Assembly: GCA_034004685.1 (NCBI GenBank)
Contig: JAVEWG010000049.1
Location: 1-23,667, forward strand
Reading direction: 5' to 3'
DNA: 23,667 nucleotides
From: JAEUNX01 sp034004685
GTDB lineage: Bacteria > Pseudomonadota > Gammaproteobacteria > Burkholderiales > Rhodocyclaceae
Of the stretch, positions 13,903 through 21,880 are shown piece after piece. The notes beneath the pieces were generated by a model. It was given only the letters and a program-made list of their open reading frames with translations. It did not search any database and was not told the origin of the DNA. Within the stretch, counting starts at the first letter, position 1. Every line of letters begins with the position of its first letter. Made by a program: the position numbers and the translations under genes.

Positions 13903-14772
13903 ATGCGTTTCGATACGGGCAGGGAAAGCGATAACGTGGAAGACCGCCGGGGCGATTCCGGCGGGGGCGGGCCGCGCTTTGGCGGGCGGGGGCGGCTCGG
14001 GGTGGGCACCATCCTGTTGGCCCTGCTGGCCATGTACTTCGGGGTGGACCCCCGGGTGGTGTTCAATCTGGCATCCCCGGGCCCCGAATCTGGGACGCAC
14101 TCCGGGCCGGCCCAGCGCCCACCGGCGGGGGACGAACCGGCCCGCTTCGTGTCCCTGGTGCTGGCGGACACGGAAGACACCTGGAAAGCCATCTTCCAGG
14201 CTGCCGGCAAACAGTACGAGGAGCCCCGCCTGGTGTTGTTCACGGGCGCCACGCCCACGGCCTGCGGCACCGGCGAGACGGCCATGGGGCCCTTCTATTG
14301 CCCGGGGGACCGCAAGGTCTATATCGATCTGGCCTTCTACGATGAACTGAAGAGCCGCTTCCGCGCCCCCGGGGATTTCGCCCAGGCCTATGTGATCGCC
14401 CATGAAGTGGGCCACCATGTGCAGAACCTGCTGGGCATTTCCGACAAGGTCCAGGCTGCCCGCCAGCGGGTTTCCGAGCGGGAGGGCAACAAGCTGTCGG
14501 TGAAGCTGGAGCTCCAGGCGGACTGCCTGGCTGGGGTATGGGCCTACCATGCCGACCGGATGCGCCAGGTGCTGGAGGCCGGCGACGTGGATGAGGCCCT
14601 CACCGCCGCCACCGCCATCGGCGATGATCGACTCCAGCAACAGACCCAGGGCCGGGTGGTGCCCGACAGCTTCACCCATGGCAGCTCCGCCCAGCGGGTG
14701 AGCTGGTTCAAACGAGGTCTGGCCAGTGGCCAGCTTAAGGAGTGCGATACCTTCAAGGTGACGGCGCGTTAG
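13903..14772 (+). CDS. ypfJ: YpfJ-family neutral zinc metallopeptidase, membrane-anchored
   Basis: A 289-residue protein. Residues 1-31 are charged and Gly-rich. A single membrane segment (about 33-47) comes next, then a Pro/Ser-rich linker, then the peptidase domain. The zinc motif HEVGHH is at 167-172; the later ELQADCLAG segment would supply the third ligand. FYCPGDRKVYIDLAFYDEL and GDVDEALTAATAIGDDRLQ are family blocks. The N-terminal RGDSGGGGPRFGGRGRLG stretch is also typical of YpfJ. The catalytic domain is predicted to face the periplasm. Substrate unknown. The start at ATG 13903 fits the usual MRF/MRW beginning. It stands alone, separated from cobB by a 203-base gap that holds the inverted repeat. 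Confidence 0.92.
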   Translation: MRFDTGRESDNVEDRRGDSGGGGPRFGGRGRLGVGTILLALLAMYFGVDPRVVFNLASPGPESGTHSGPAQRPPAGDEPARFVSLVLADTEDTWKAIFQAAGKQYEEPRLVLFTGATPTACGTGETAMGPFYCPGDRKVYIDLAFYDELKSRFRAPGDFAQAYVIAHEVGHHVQNLLGISDKVQAARQRVSEREGNKLSVKLELQADCLAGVWAYHADRMRQVLEAGDVDEALTAATAIGDDRLQQQTQGRVVPDSFTHGSSAQRVSWFKRGLASGQLKECDTFKVTAR

Positions 14773-14877
14773 GTCTGGGTGGCGTTGGATCAGCGCTTGT
14801 CTTATGGGCGCAATGAGGCCTGGGGAGAATCGCGGTGTATCAGACGATCGATAAGCCCTTTCCGCCGGAGATTCGTG

Positions 14878-15879
14878 ATGCGCCGTACTGTAGTGTTGTT
14901 TGTTCTGGGCCTCGGTGTCGCCCAGACTGCCGCTGCCCTCAATATTGTCGTGACCAACGACGATGGTTTCGAGACCGCCAACATTCGCGCCCTGCAGGCC
15001 CGCTTGAGGGAAGCTGGCCATGACGTGCTTGTTGCCGCCCCCACCCAGAACAACAGCGGCAAGGGGGGCGCGATGAATTTCCTGACCCCCGTCACGCCCC
15101 TGGCGAAAGCCTCCCGCTGGGGAACGGTGCCGGCAGGCGCTGCCGGGGTTGGGGTCGCGCCAGACGATGGGGACGTGTTTTACGTAGACGGCACCCCCGT
15201 GATGTCCCTCCTGTATGGCCTGGATGTGGTGGCTGCCAGGCGCTGGGGTGGTCAGCCCGACCTGGTGATTTCGGGCCCCAACGAGGGCAGCAACACCGGG
15301 CACATCAACAACAGTTCCGGGACGGTCAACAACGCCCTGTACGGCATCAACCGGGGCATTCCCTCGATTGCCGTGAGTTATGCGGGGGCAACCGGCCGCT
15401 CCTTTGAGGCCCTGACTGAGGGCGCGGTGGAGTATGACGTGGCCGAAGTGGTGGTGCGCATCGTGGGCCAGCTTGAAGAAACCGCCCAGCCCCACCAGCC
15501 CCTGCTGCCCAAGGGGGTGGGGCTCAACGTCAACATTCCAACCCTTACCCCGGGGCAGGGCGCTAGCGTGCCCCTGGCACTGAGTCGACTCGGCCTGGCC
15601 ACAACGTATGCGCCGGTCTTTTTCGAGAAGCTGTCCGATAGCGCCCTGGCCAAGGCCTACGGTCTTGGGAGCGTGAATCTTCCGGGAATCTCCATGATCG
15701 CGCCGGGGGAAACGCCACCGGCGGGGGTCGTGGTGCCTGGGGATCAGGATCCGAAATCCGAGGGTAATGTGGTGGCGGGTGGCAAAGTGTCCATTTCGGT
15801 CATCCAGGGCCTGCCCCAGGCAGAGCAGGCTCAGGAGTCCAGGGTGGGCGCCCGCTTGGGCATCCGAAACAGCCGCTGA
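14878..15879 (+). CDS. surE: SurE-like 5'/3'-nucleotidase with signal peptide
   Basis: A 333-residue SurE-superfamily protein. Canonical SurE is a cytoplasmic enzyme of about 250 residues that removes phosphate from nucleotides using a divalent metal. Here residues 1-20 (MRRTVVLFVLGLGVAQTAAA) form a signal peptide, and the core begins at once with LNIVVTNDDGFE; the metal-binding NDDG is at 27-30. Further motifs are VAAPTQNNSGKGGA, YVDGTP, PDLVISGPNEGSNTG, SGTVNNALYGINRGIPSIAVS and a VGLNVNIP segment. The C-terminus carries about 80 extra residues. The ATG at 14878 has GGAG nine bases upstream; starts further upstream would hide the signal peptide. Likely periplasmic or secreted. Its stop codon abuts that of convergent selO. 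Confidence 0.88.
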   Translation: MRRTVVLFVLGLGVAQTAAALNIVVTNDDGFETANIRALQARLREAGHDVLVAAPTQNNSGKGGAMNFLTPVTPLAKASRWGTVPAGAAGVGVAPDDGDVFYVDGTPVMSLLYGLDVVAARRWGGQPDLVISGPNEGSNTGHINNSSGTVNNALYGINRGIPSIAVSYAGATGRSFEALTEGAVEYDVAEVVVRIVGQLEETAQPHQPLLPKGVGLNVNIPTLTPGQGASVPLALSRLGLATTYAPVFFEKLSDSALAKAYGLGSVNLPGISMIAPGETPPAGVVVPGDQDPKSEGNVVAGGKVSISVIQGLPQAEQAQESRVGARLGIRNSR

Positions 15880-17385
15880 TCAGCTAGAGCAGCTCACTTC
15901 CAGCCCCGCCGCCCAGTCTGGCGGTGGGCTGGCGTAGGCCTCGAATCCGGGCTGTTCGGCGAAGGGCTGGCGCAGGCATTCCAGCACCCGCTGCACTTCC
16001 GAGAAATCTCCAGCCCTGGCCCGGCGGATGGCCTGCTCGGCGATCCAGTTGCGCAGCACATATTTGGGATTGATCCCATCCATGGCGGCCCGTCGCTCAG
16101 GATCGGGGCGGCCTTCCTGGGCCAGGCGGGCGCGCCAGGTGGCGAGCCAGGCATCCATCGCGTCCCGGTCGATGAAGTGGTCCCGCAGGGGGGCGTCGGC
16201 GGCGGCCCGCTCCCCTTCTGCAACCACCGCCGGCAGTTTGCCCAACTGACGGAAGAACAGGGGATAGTCCACCCGGTGCTTGTGGAGGAAGGTGTATAGG
16301 CTGGCGATGAAGTCCTCGTCCTCCGGCAAAACTTGGGCAAAGCCCAGCTTGCGGGTCATGAGCCCCATGAACTCACTGTTGTAGGCCCCCGTGTAGGACT
16401 CGTCGATGGCCTTTTCCATGCCCGCCGGGGTACCGATGATGGGTAGAAGGGCGTTGCCCAGGGCGTGGAGGTTCCAGTGGGCCACCTGGGGCTGGCGGCG
16501 GAAGGCGTAGCGGCCCTGGTGGTCCGAATGGTTGCAGATGTGGTTGGCGTCGAAGGCTTCCATGAAGCCGAAGGGGCCGTAATCCAGGGTGAGTCCCAAA
16601 ATCGACATGTTGTCGGTGTTCATCACACCGTGCATGAAACCCGCTGCCTGCCACTGGGCCAGCAGGGTGCCAGTGCGCTGGGCCACGTCCGCCAGCAAGG
16701 CCAGGTAAGGATTGGAGGCCTGGGCCAGCGCTGGCCGGTAGCGGGCAATCACGTAGTCGGCCAACTGGCGCAGTTCATCCACCCGGTTGGCCGCTGCCCA
16801 GTGCTCGAAGGAGCCGAACCGGATGAAGCTGGGGGCCATGCGGGTGACCACCGCGGCGGTCTCGGTTTCTTCCCGCTGCACCGCCTGACTGGAGCCCACC
16901 AGGCACAGGGCCCGGGTGGTGGGGATGCCCAGGGCGGCCATGGCCTCCGAACAGAGGAATTCCCGGATCGACGAGCGCAGCACCGCCCGGCCATCCCCCA
17001 TGCGGGAGTAAGGGGTGCGGCCGGCCCCCTTGAGCTGGATCTCCCAGCCGCCGGCGGGCCCGGCCACTTCCCCCAGCAGATGGGCCCGGCCATCGCCGAG
17101 CTGGCCGGCCCAGACGCCGAACTGGTGGCCGGAATAGACCGCGGCCAGAGGTTCCGCGCCGGGGGGCAGGACATTGCCGGCGAAGTGCTCGGCGAAGTTG
17201 GGCCGGAGGAATTCCGCTGGGTCCAGGCCGATCAGGGCGGCGGCATCCGGACTGGCCGCCACCAGGTGGGGGTCGGGCAGGGGCCAGGGTTTGAGCCGGG
17301 TGTAGAACAGGGTGGGCAGCCGGGCGAAGCCGTTGTCGAAGGTCAGGGCGTCGAGCCGGTGGCTGGGGGTATGGGGGGATCGCAT
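15880..17385 (-). CDS. selO: Protein adenylyltransferase SelO (YdiU family)
   Basis: A 501-residue pseudokinase-fold protein. SelO attaches AMP to Ser, Thr or Tyr of target proteins and is linked to redox stress. Family blocks are VYSGHQFGVWAGQLGDGRA (83-101), QLKGAGRTPYSRMGDGRAVL (117-136), IREFLCSEAMAALGIPTTRA (140-159) and HGVMNTDNMSILGLTLDYGP (252-271), with catalytic Asp258, Asn259 and Asp268. The C-terminus is EVSCSS: the Cys two residues from the end lies where eukaryotic SelO has selenocysteine. Length is normal. The ATG at 17385 has AGG ten bases upstream. Convergent with the SurE-like gene with no bases between the stop codons; divergent from the secretion operon. Confidence 0.96.
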   Translation of the reverse strand: MRSPHTPSHRLDALTFDNGFARLPTLFYTRLKPWPLPDPHLVAASPDAAALIGLDPAEFLRPNFAEHFAGNVLPPGAEPLAAVYSGHQFGVWAGQLGDGRAHLLGEVAGPAGGWEIQLKGAGRTPYSRMGDGRAVLRSSIREFLCSEAMAALGIPTTRALCLVGSSQAVQREETETAAVVTRMAPSFIRFGSFEHWAAANRVDELRQLADYVIARYRPALAQASNPYLALLADVAQRTGTLLAQWQAAGFMHGVMNTDNMSILGLTLDYGPFGFMEAFDANHICNHSDHQGRYAFRRQPQVAHWNLHALGNALLPIIGTPAGMEKAIDESYTGAYNSEFMGLMTRKLGFAQVLPEDEDFIASLYTFLHKHRVDYPLFFRQLGKLPAVVAEGERAAADAPLRDHFIDRDAMDAWLATWRARLAQEGRPDPERRAAMDGINPKYVLRNWIAEQAIRRARAGDFSEVQRVLECLRQPFAEQPGFEAYASPPPDWAAGLEVSCSS

Positions 17386-17493
17386 TGTGGGAGGACCTGT
17401 TGGGGTGGGTAAAGGTATTGTCCCTGAATCCCTGAGCAGGTTCCGCGCCAGCCTTTTTCGTGAAAACCATCACGATCACAGGGGTTCCTGCCC

Positions 17494-17520
17494 TAAAGTC
17501 CTTCGCAACCCCGCCGAATT
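17494..17520 (+). promoter_or_regulatory. Sigma-28 (FliA)-like promoter candidate for the adhesin secretion operon
   Basis: TAAAGTCC (17494-17501), an 11-base spacer and GCCGAATT (17513-17520) match the FliA consensus TAAAGTTT-N11-GCCGATAA at 6 of 8 and 5 of 8 positions with exact spacing. RNA would start near 17527, 35 bases before the preferred ATG at 17562, which also argues against starts at 17460 or 17523. Motif match only. Confidence 0.4.
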
Positions 17521-17561
17521 CAATGGGAGTATGCCTGGATTGGGCGGAAAGGGTTTTGTTG

Positions 17562-19718
17562 ATGAGTCTGGATAGCGGCGGGCCGGAGCTTCACGTGGTG
17601 CCGGGAGTGGGCGATCCGCTCCTTGAATGCTTGTTGATGGTGGCCCGGGCCCATGGCCGGCCGATCAGCCGGGACGCGGCCCTGGCGGGCCTGCCCACCG
17701 AACACCAGGGGCTCACCCCGTCCTTGCTGGCCCGGGCCGCCAAGCGCGCCGGGCTGGCCAGCAGCGTGGTGCGGCGGGATCTGGCGGGGCTCAACCCGGC
17801 CCTGTTTCCAGCGATCCTGATCCTCCAGGGCCGCCAGGCCTGCGTGCTCAACGGCTGGACGGCGGAAGGCCGGGCCCGGGTGGTGTTCCCGGACCTGCCG
17901 GAGGCGGAGGTGGAACTGGAGTCCGCCGAGCTGGCGGGTCGCTACGCCGGCCGGGCGATCCTGGCCCGCCCCAGCTTCCGCTTCGACGCCCGCACCCCCC
18001 AGGTGGGGCAGGTGCGCCATCGCCACTGGTTCTGGGGGGTACTGGCGGAAAATCGCCCCCTTTACCGGGACGTGCTGGTGGCGGCTTTTCTCATCAACCT
18101 GTTCGCCATCGCCGTGCCCCTCTTCAGCATGAACGTGTACGACCGGGTGGTGCCCAACCAGGCCACCGATACCCTGTGGATGCTGGCGGCGGGGGTGGCC
18201 ATCGTGCTGGTGGCGGATGTGGCGCTGCGCACCATGCGGGGCTATTTCCTGGATCTGGCCAGCAACCGGGTGGATGTGAAGCTATCGGCCTACATCATGG
18301 AGCGGGTGCTGGGCCTGCGGCTGGAGGGCCGGCCCGCCTCGGCGGGGGCCTTCGCCGCCAGCCTGCGCTCCTTCGAGACGGTGCGGGATTTCATCACCTC
18401 GGCCACCGTCACCGCCTTTGTGGATCTGCCCTTCGCCCTGCTGTTTCTGGCTGTGGTGGCCTGGATCGCCTGGCCCCTGGTGTTTCCCATCGCCTTCGGC
18501 ATGGTGGCGGTGGTGGTCTACGCCCTGTCGGTGCAGGGCAAGATGCACGATCTGGCGGAAACCACCTACCGGGCCGCCGCCCAGCGCAACGCCACCCTGA
18601 TCGAAAGCCTGGTGGGCCTGGAGGCAGTCAAGGCCCTGGGGGCGGAAGGGGTGATGCAGGCTCGCTGGGAGAAGAGCGCGGCCTTCCTGGCCCGGGTCAG
18701 CGCCCAGCTGCGCCTGTTGTCCTCCTCCACCCTTAACGGGGCCTTGGGCATCCAGCAGCTGGTGACGGTGCTGGTGGTGGTGATCGGGGTCTATCTCATC
18801 GGCGAGCGGATGCTCTCCATGGGGGGGCTGATCGCCTGTTCCATGCTGGCCGGCCGGGCTATGGCCCCCATCGGCCAGGTGGCCGGGCTGATGACCCAGT
18901 ACCACAACGCCGCCACCGCCCTGGCCTCCCTGGACACCATCATGGCCCAGCCGGTGGAGCGGCCGGAGAACGCGGGTTTCGTGTCCCGCAGCGGTTTCCG
19001 GGGCGAGATCGAATTCAAGGACGTGAGCTTCCAGTACCCCGGCCAGGAAACCTTGGCCCTGCGGGGGGTGAGCTTCCGCCTCAAGGCCGGGGAGAAAGTA
19101 GGGGTGCTGGGCCGGGTGGGCTCGGGGAAGACCACCCTGGAAAAGCTGATCCTGGGTCTCTACCGGCCCACCTCCGGGGCGGTACTGATCGACGGGGTGG
19201 ACCTGCGCCAGCTGGATCCGGCGGAACTGCGTCGTTCCATCGGCTACGTGCCCCAGGACGCCACCCTGTTCTACGGCACCCTCAAGGACAACCTCATCAT
19301 CGCCGCCCCCCAGGCTGATGACGCGGCCATCCTGCGGGCGGCCCGCATCGGCGTCATCGATGAATTCGTAAACGCCCATCCCAAGGGCTTCGACCTTCTG
19401 GTGGGGGAGCGGGGTGAGTCCCTTTCCGGGGGCCAGCGCCAGGGGGTGGCCATCGCCCGGGCGGTGGTGGCGGACCCGCCGATCCTGCTGCTGGACGAGC
19501 CCACCGGCTCCATGGACCATTCCAGCGAGGAGGAGGTCAAGCAGCGCCTGGGGGAGGCCTCCGCCGGCAAGACCATGGTGGTGATCACCCATCGCACCTC
19601 CCTGCTTGAACTGGTGGACCGGATCATCGTCATCGACGGGGGCAAGATCGTGGCCGACGGGCCCAAGGCCCAGGTGGTGGAGGCCCTGCGCCAGGGCCGG
19701 ATCGGGAGAGCAGCATGA
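17562..19718 (+). CDS. lapB: Type I secretion ABC transporter (LapB-like)
   Basis: A 718-residue inner-membrane exporter. The first 130 residues are a C39-like domain: DPLLECLLMVARAHGRPIS aligns with the peptidase core, but the catalytic Cys and His are missing, so it binds rather than cuts substrate, as in LapB, HlyB and RtxB. A six-helix ABC membrane domain follows (about 165-460). The ATPase has Walker A GRVGSGKTT (517-525), signature LSGGQRQ (621-627), Walker B LLLDE (642-646) and switch His677. The ATG at 17562 is preferred: AAAGGG lies eight bases upstream and it fits the promoter candidate; in-frame GTG 17460 would add 34 residues with no family similarity. Coupled to the next gene by ATGA. 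With the fusion protein and an unlinked TolC it would export the adhesin at 21881. Confidence 0.94.
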   Translation: MSLDSGGPELHVVPGVGDPLLECLLMVARAHGRPISRDAALAGLPTEHQGLTPSLLARAAKRAGLASSVVRRDLAGLNPALFPAILILQGRQACVLNGWTAEGRARVVFPDLPEAEVELESAELAGRYAGRAILARPSFRFDARTPQVGQVRHRHWFWGVLAENRPLYRDVLVAAFLINLFAIAVPLFSMNVYDRVVPNQATDTLWMLAAGVAIVLVADVALRTMRGYFLDLASNRVDVKLSAYIMERVLGLRLEGRPASAGAFAASLRSFETVRDFITSATVTAFVDLPFALLFLAVVAWIAWPLVFPIAFGMVAVVVYALSVQGKMHDLAETTYRAAAQRNATLIESLVGLEAVKALGAEGVMQARWEKSAAFLARVSAQLRLLSSSTLNGALGIQQLVTVLVVVIGVYLIGERMLSMGGLIACSMLAGRAMAPIGQVAGLMTQYHNAATALASLDTIMAQPVERPENAGFVSRSGFRGEIEFKDVSFQYPGQETLALRGVSFRLKAGEKVGVLGRVGSGKTTLEKLILGLYRPTSGAVLIDGVDLRQLDPAELRRSIGYVPQDATLFYGTLKDNLIIAAPQADDAAILRAARIGVIDEFVNAHPKGFDLLVGERGESLSGGQRQGVAIARAVVADPPILLLDEPTGSMDHSSEEEVKQRLGEASAGKTMVVITHRTSLLELVDRIIVIDGGKIVADGPKAQVVEALRQGRIGRAA

Positions 19719-21136
19719 TGCCCGGGAACAAGCTGCCCGCCGGTGCCCAGGGGGTGATGCGCCTGTCCAGCAAGCTCTCCGCCCGCCTGCGGCCCACTCT
19801 GGACCGGGCCTTTGCCCGCTGGATCCCCCCCCGTCCGGACGACGCCCTGGACTGGGCGGTGGATGCGGACTGGGCCCGGCTCCAGCAGGAACCCCTGCGG
19901 GCCCGGGCGCTCCTGCGCTGGGCGGCCCTCACGGTGGGGGTGCTGGTGTTATGGGCGGCCATCGCCAAGGTGGACGAGGTCACCAAGGGGGAGGGCAAGG
20001 TGATTCCCTCTTCCCAGCTTCAGGTGGTTCAGACCGTGGATGGCGGGGTGGTGGAGGAAATCCTGGTCAAGGAAGGTCAGGCGGTGGAGGCCGGCCAGCT
20101 CTTGCTGCGCATCGATCCCACCCGCTTCGTCTCCAACCTGCGGGAAAACCGTTCCCAGTACCTGGCCCTGACCGCCCGGGCGGCCCGCCTCCAGGCCCTG
20201 AGCCAGAGCCAGCCCTTCGTGCCGCCGGCCGATGTGCTGAAGGAGGCCCCGGAGCTGGTGGAGCGGGAGCGCGTCCTGTTCGAATCCAGCCGGGCCGAGC
20301 TAGAGGCCCAGCTCTCCATCGCCCGCCAGCAGAACAGCCAGCGCCTGCAGGAACTCAACGAGGTCCAGGCCAGGCGGGAGCAGGCCGCCCGGGGCTTCGA
20401 GCTGGTTTCCCAGGAGCTGGCGGTGACCAAACCCCTGGTTAAATCCGGCGCCGTTTCGGATGTGGACATTCTCCGTCTGGAGCGGGACGTGGCGCGGCTG
20501 CGGGGGGAACGGGACCAGGCCAGCGCCCAGATCGCCCGGGTGCAGGCGGCCATTGCCGAATCCAATGGCAAGATCCAGGAGGTGGAGTTGAACTTCCGCA
20601 ACCAGCTGCGCAACGAGCTTTCCGAAACCATGGCCAAGCTGGGCAGCGTGAGCGAGGGCAGCGCCGCCTTGGCGGATCGGGTGGCCAAGGCCGAGGTGAA
20701 GTCTCCCATGCGGGGCACCGTCAAGCGCCTCCTGGTCAATACCGTGGGGGGCGTGGTCCAGCCCGGCAAGGAAGTGATGGAAGTGGTGCCCAGCGACGAG
20801 GCCCTCCTGCTGGAGGCCCGGGTCCGGCCCCGGGATATCGCCTTCCTGCGCCCCGGCCAGCCCGCCATGGTGAAGTTCACCGCCTACGACTTCTCCATCT
20901 ACGGGGGCCTGGAGGCCACCGTGGATCACATCGCCGCCGACTCAGTGGTGGATGACGAGGGCAACGCCTTCTACACCGTGCGGGTGCGCACCCTCAAGTC
21001 TTCCCTGGGGGAAGGGCTGCCCATCATTCCCGGCATGGTGGCGGAGGTGGATGTGCTCACCGGCAAGAAAACCATCCTTTCCTATCTGCTCAAGCCCGTG
21101 CTGCGGGCCAAGGCCAACGCGTTGACCGAACGATGA
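19715..21136 (+). CDS. lapC: Type I secretion membrane fusion protein, HlyD family (LapC-like)
   Basis: A 473-residue periplasmic adaptor. A cytoplasmic N-terminus of about 65 residues leads into one membrane helix (about 66-84, LLRWAALTVGVLVLWAAIA). The biotinyl-lipoyl-like half KGEGKVIPSSQLQVVQ.VDGGVV and VKEGQAVEAGQLLLRID come next. A long, Ala/Gln/Arg/Glu-rich coiled-coil hairpin follows (about 150-330). The second lipoyl half (KAEVKSPMRGTVKRLLVNTVGGVV) and the beta-barrel domain ending YLLKPVLRAKANALTER complete the HlyD/LapC layout. It links the ABC transporter to an outer-membrane TolC-type channel, not present here. The start overlaps the transporter stop and its stop overlaps the regulator start, both as ATGA. 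Confidence 0.94.
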   Translation: MMPGNKLPAGAQGVMRLSSKLSARLRPTLDRAFARWIPPRPDDALDWAVDADWARLQQEPLRARALLRWAALTVGVLVLWAAIAKVDEVTKGEGKVIPSSQLQVVQTVDGGVVEEILVKEGQAVEAGQLLLRIDPTRFVSNLRENRSQYLALTARAARLQALSQSQPFVPPADVLKEAPELVERERVLFESSRAELEAQLSIARQQNSQRLQELNEVQARREQAARGFELVSQELAVTKPLVKSGAVSDVDILRLERDVARLRGERDQASAQIARVQAAIAESNGKIQEVELNFRNQLRNELSETMAKLGSVSEGSAALADRVAKAEVKSPMRGTVKRLLVNTVGGVVQPGKEVMEVVPSDEALLLEARVRPRDIAFLRPGQPAMVKFTAYDFSIYGGLEATVDHIAADSVVDDEGNAFYTVRVRTLKSSLGEGLPIIPGMVAEVDVLTGKKTILSYLLKPVLRAKANALTER

Positions 21137-21759
21137 TCCCGCATATTTTTCTATCCCCCACGGGGCAGGCCATGGGCCGCTGGCTGACGGCTTTTCCCAA
21201 CGCCCGGGTGGCGCAGGTTGCCGAGCTTGCAGCGAATGTCCATGCCGGCCTGGTGTGGTTATGTCAGGAAGGGCCCGGCCTGGCCGGTGCGCTGGCGGGG
21301 CTCCAGGCGGTGGCGCCGGGGGTGCCGGTAGTGGTCCTGTCCTGCCAGCCCGATCCGGCGGAGGCCGCTGCCGCCATCGCCGCTGGCGCCCGGGGCTATT
21401 GCCACGCCCTGGCCGCCGCTTCCCTGCTGGAGCAGGTGGCCATCGTGGTGAGCCACGGGGGCATGTGGATCGGCCCGGAACTGCTGTGCCGCATGGTGGC
21501 GGCCACCGGCCACGCCCTTTCCCCCCGGGTTGAGCCCGCCCCGGGTCTGGCCCAGCTCACCGAGCGGGAGCGGGCGGTGGCCGAGGCGGTGGCCCGGGGC
21601 GCCACCAACAAGGAGGCGGCCCGGGCCCTGGGCATCACCGAGCGCACCGTCAAGGCCCATCTGGGGGCCGTGTTCTCCAAGCTGGGGGTGCGGGACCGCC
21701 TCCAGCTGGTGCTGGAACTGGGGCGCCAGGTCCAGCAGCGGGAGCCGGAAACTGCGTGA
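21133..21759 (+). CDS. LuxR/NarL-type regulator with degenerate receiver domain
   Basis: A 208-residue protein. The C-terminal DNA-binding domain (141-198) is a clear LuxR/NarL helix-turn-helix: LTERERAVAEAVARGATNKEAARALGITERTVKAHLGAVFSKLGV in two blocks. The first 125 residues have the receiver fold pattern (PVVVLS, then AIAAGARGYC, then WIGPELL). However, the acidic pair after strand 1 is absent, the expected phospho-Asp position reads AGLVWLCQEGP with no Asp, and the late Lys is missing. It therefore should not respond to a standard histidine kinase. It is coupled by ATGA to the membrane-fusion gene and lies 121 bases before the adhesin gene. A local regulator of the adhesin is the simplest guess, not shown. 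Confidence 0.88.
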   Translation: MIPHIFLSPTGQAMGRWLTAFPNARVAQVAELAANVHAGLVWLCQEGPGLAGALAGLQAVAPGVPVVVLSCQPDPAEAAAAIAAGARGYCHALAAASLLEQVAIVVSHGGMWIGPELLCRMVAATGHALSPRVEPAPGLAQLTERERAVAEAVARGATNKEAARALGITERTVKAHLGAVFSKLGVRDRLQLVLELGRQVQQREPETA

Positions 21760-21764
21760 TGGGT

Positions 21765-21794
21765 TTGGCACCCTGTCCACCAGTCCAATAGAAA
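21765..21794 (+). promoter_or_regulatory. Sigma-70-like promoter candidate for the adhesin gene
   Basis: TTGGCA (21765-21770), 18 bases, then TAGAAA (21789-21794) resemble -35 and -10 elements (5 of 6 and 4 of 6). It lies right after the regulator stop and would give a leader of about 80 bases. It would let the adhesin be read separately from the secretion genes. Confidence 0.3.
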
Positions 21795-21798
21795 GCTT

Positions 21799-21843
21799 GC
21801 CGGCCCCCCGCTAGATTCTTCCCATCGGATCAACCGGGCCGGC
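21799..21843 (+). repeat. Inverted repeat in the adhesin mRNA leader
   Basis: GCCGGCCC (21799-21806) and GGGCCGGC (21836-21843) are perfect inverted 8-mers around a 29-base loop, placed between the promoter candidate and the ribosome binding site GGAG (21871-21874). It could fold in the leader RNA or serve as a protein site. Confidence 0.35.
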
Positions 21844-21880
21844 GCGTGGTGCGGCGGCCCTTCAGCAAGTGGAGAACACC

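Noticed and set aside
13759..15495. A long minus-strand open frame opposite the peptidase and SurE-like genes
   Set aside because: It has no recognisable domains and shadow-like composition, and the plus-strand frames have intact family motifs.
17460..17561. GTG 17460 as the LapB start
   Set aside because: The added 34 residues have no family similarity, and the start lies upstream of the promoter candidate; ATG 17562 has a good ribosome binding site.
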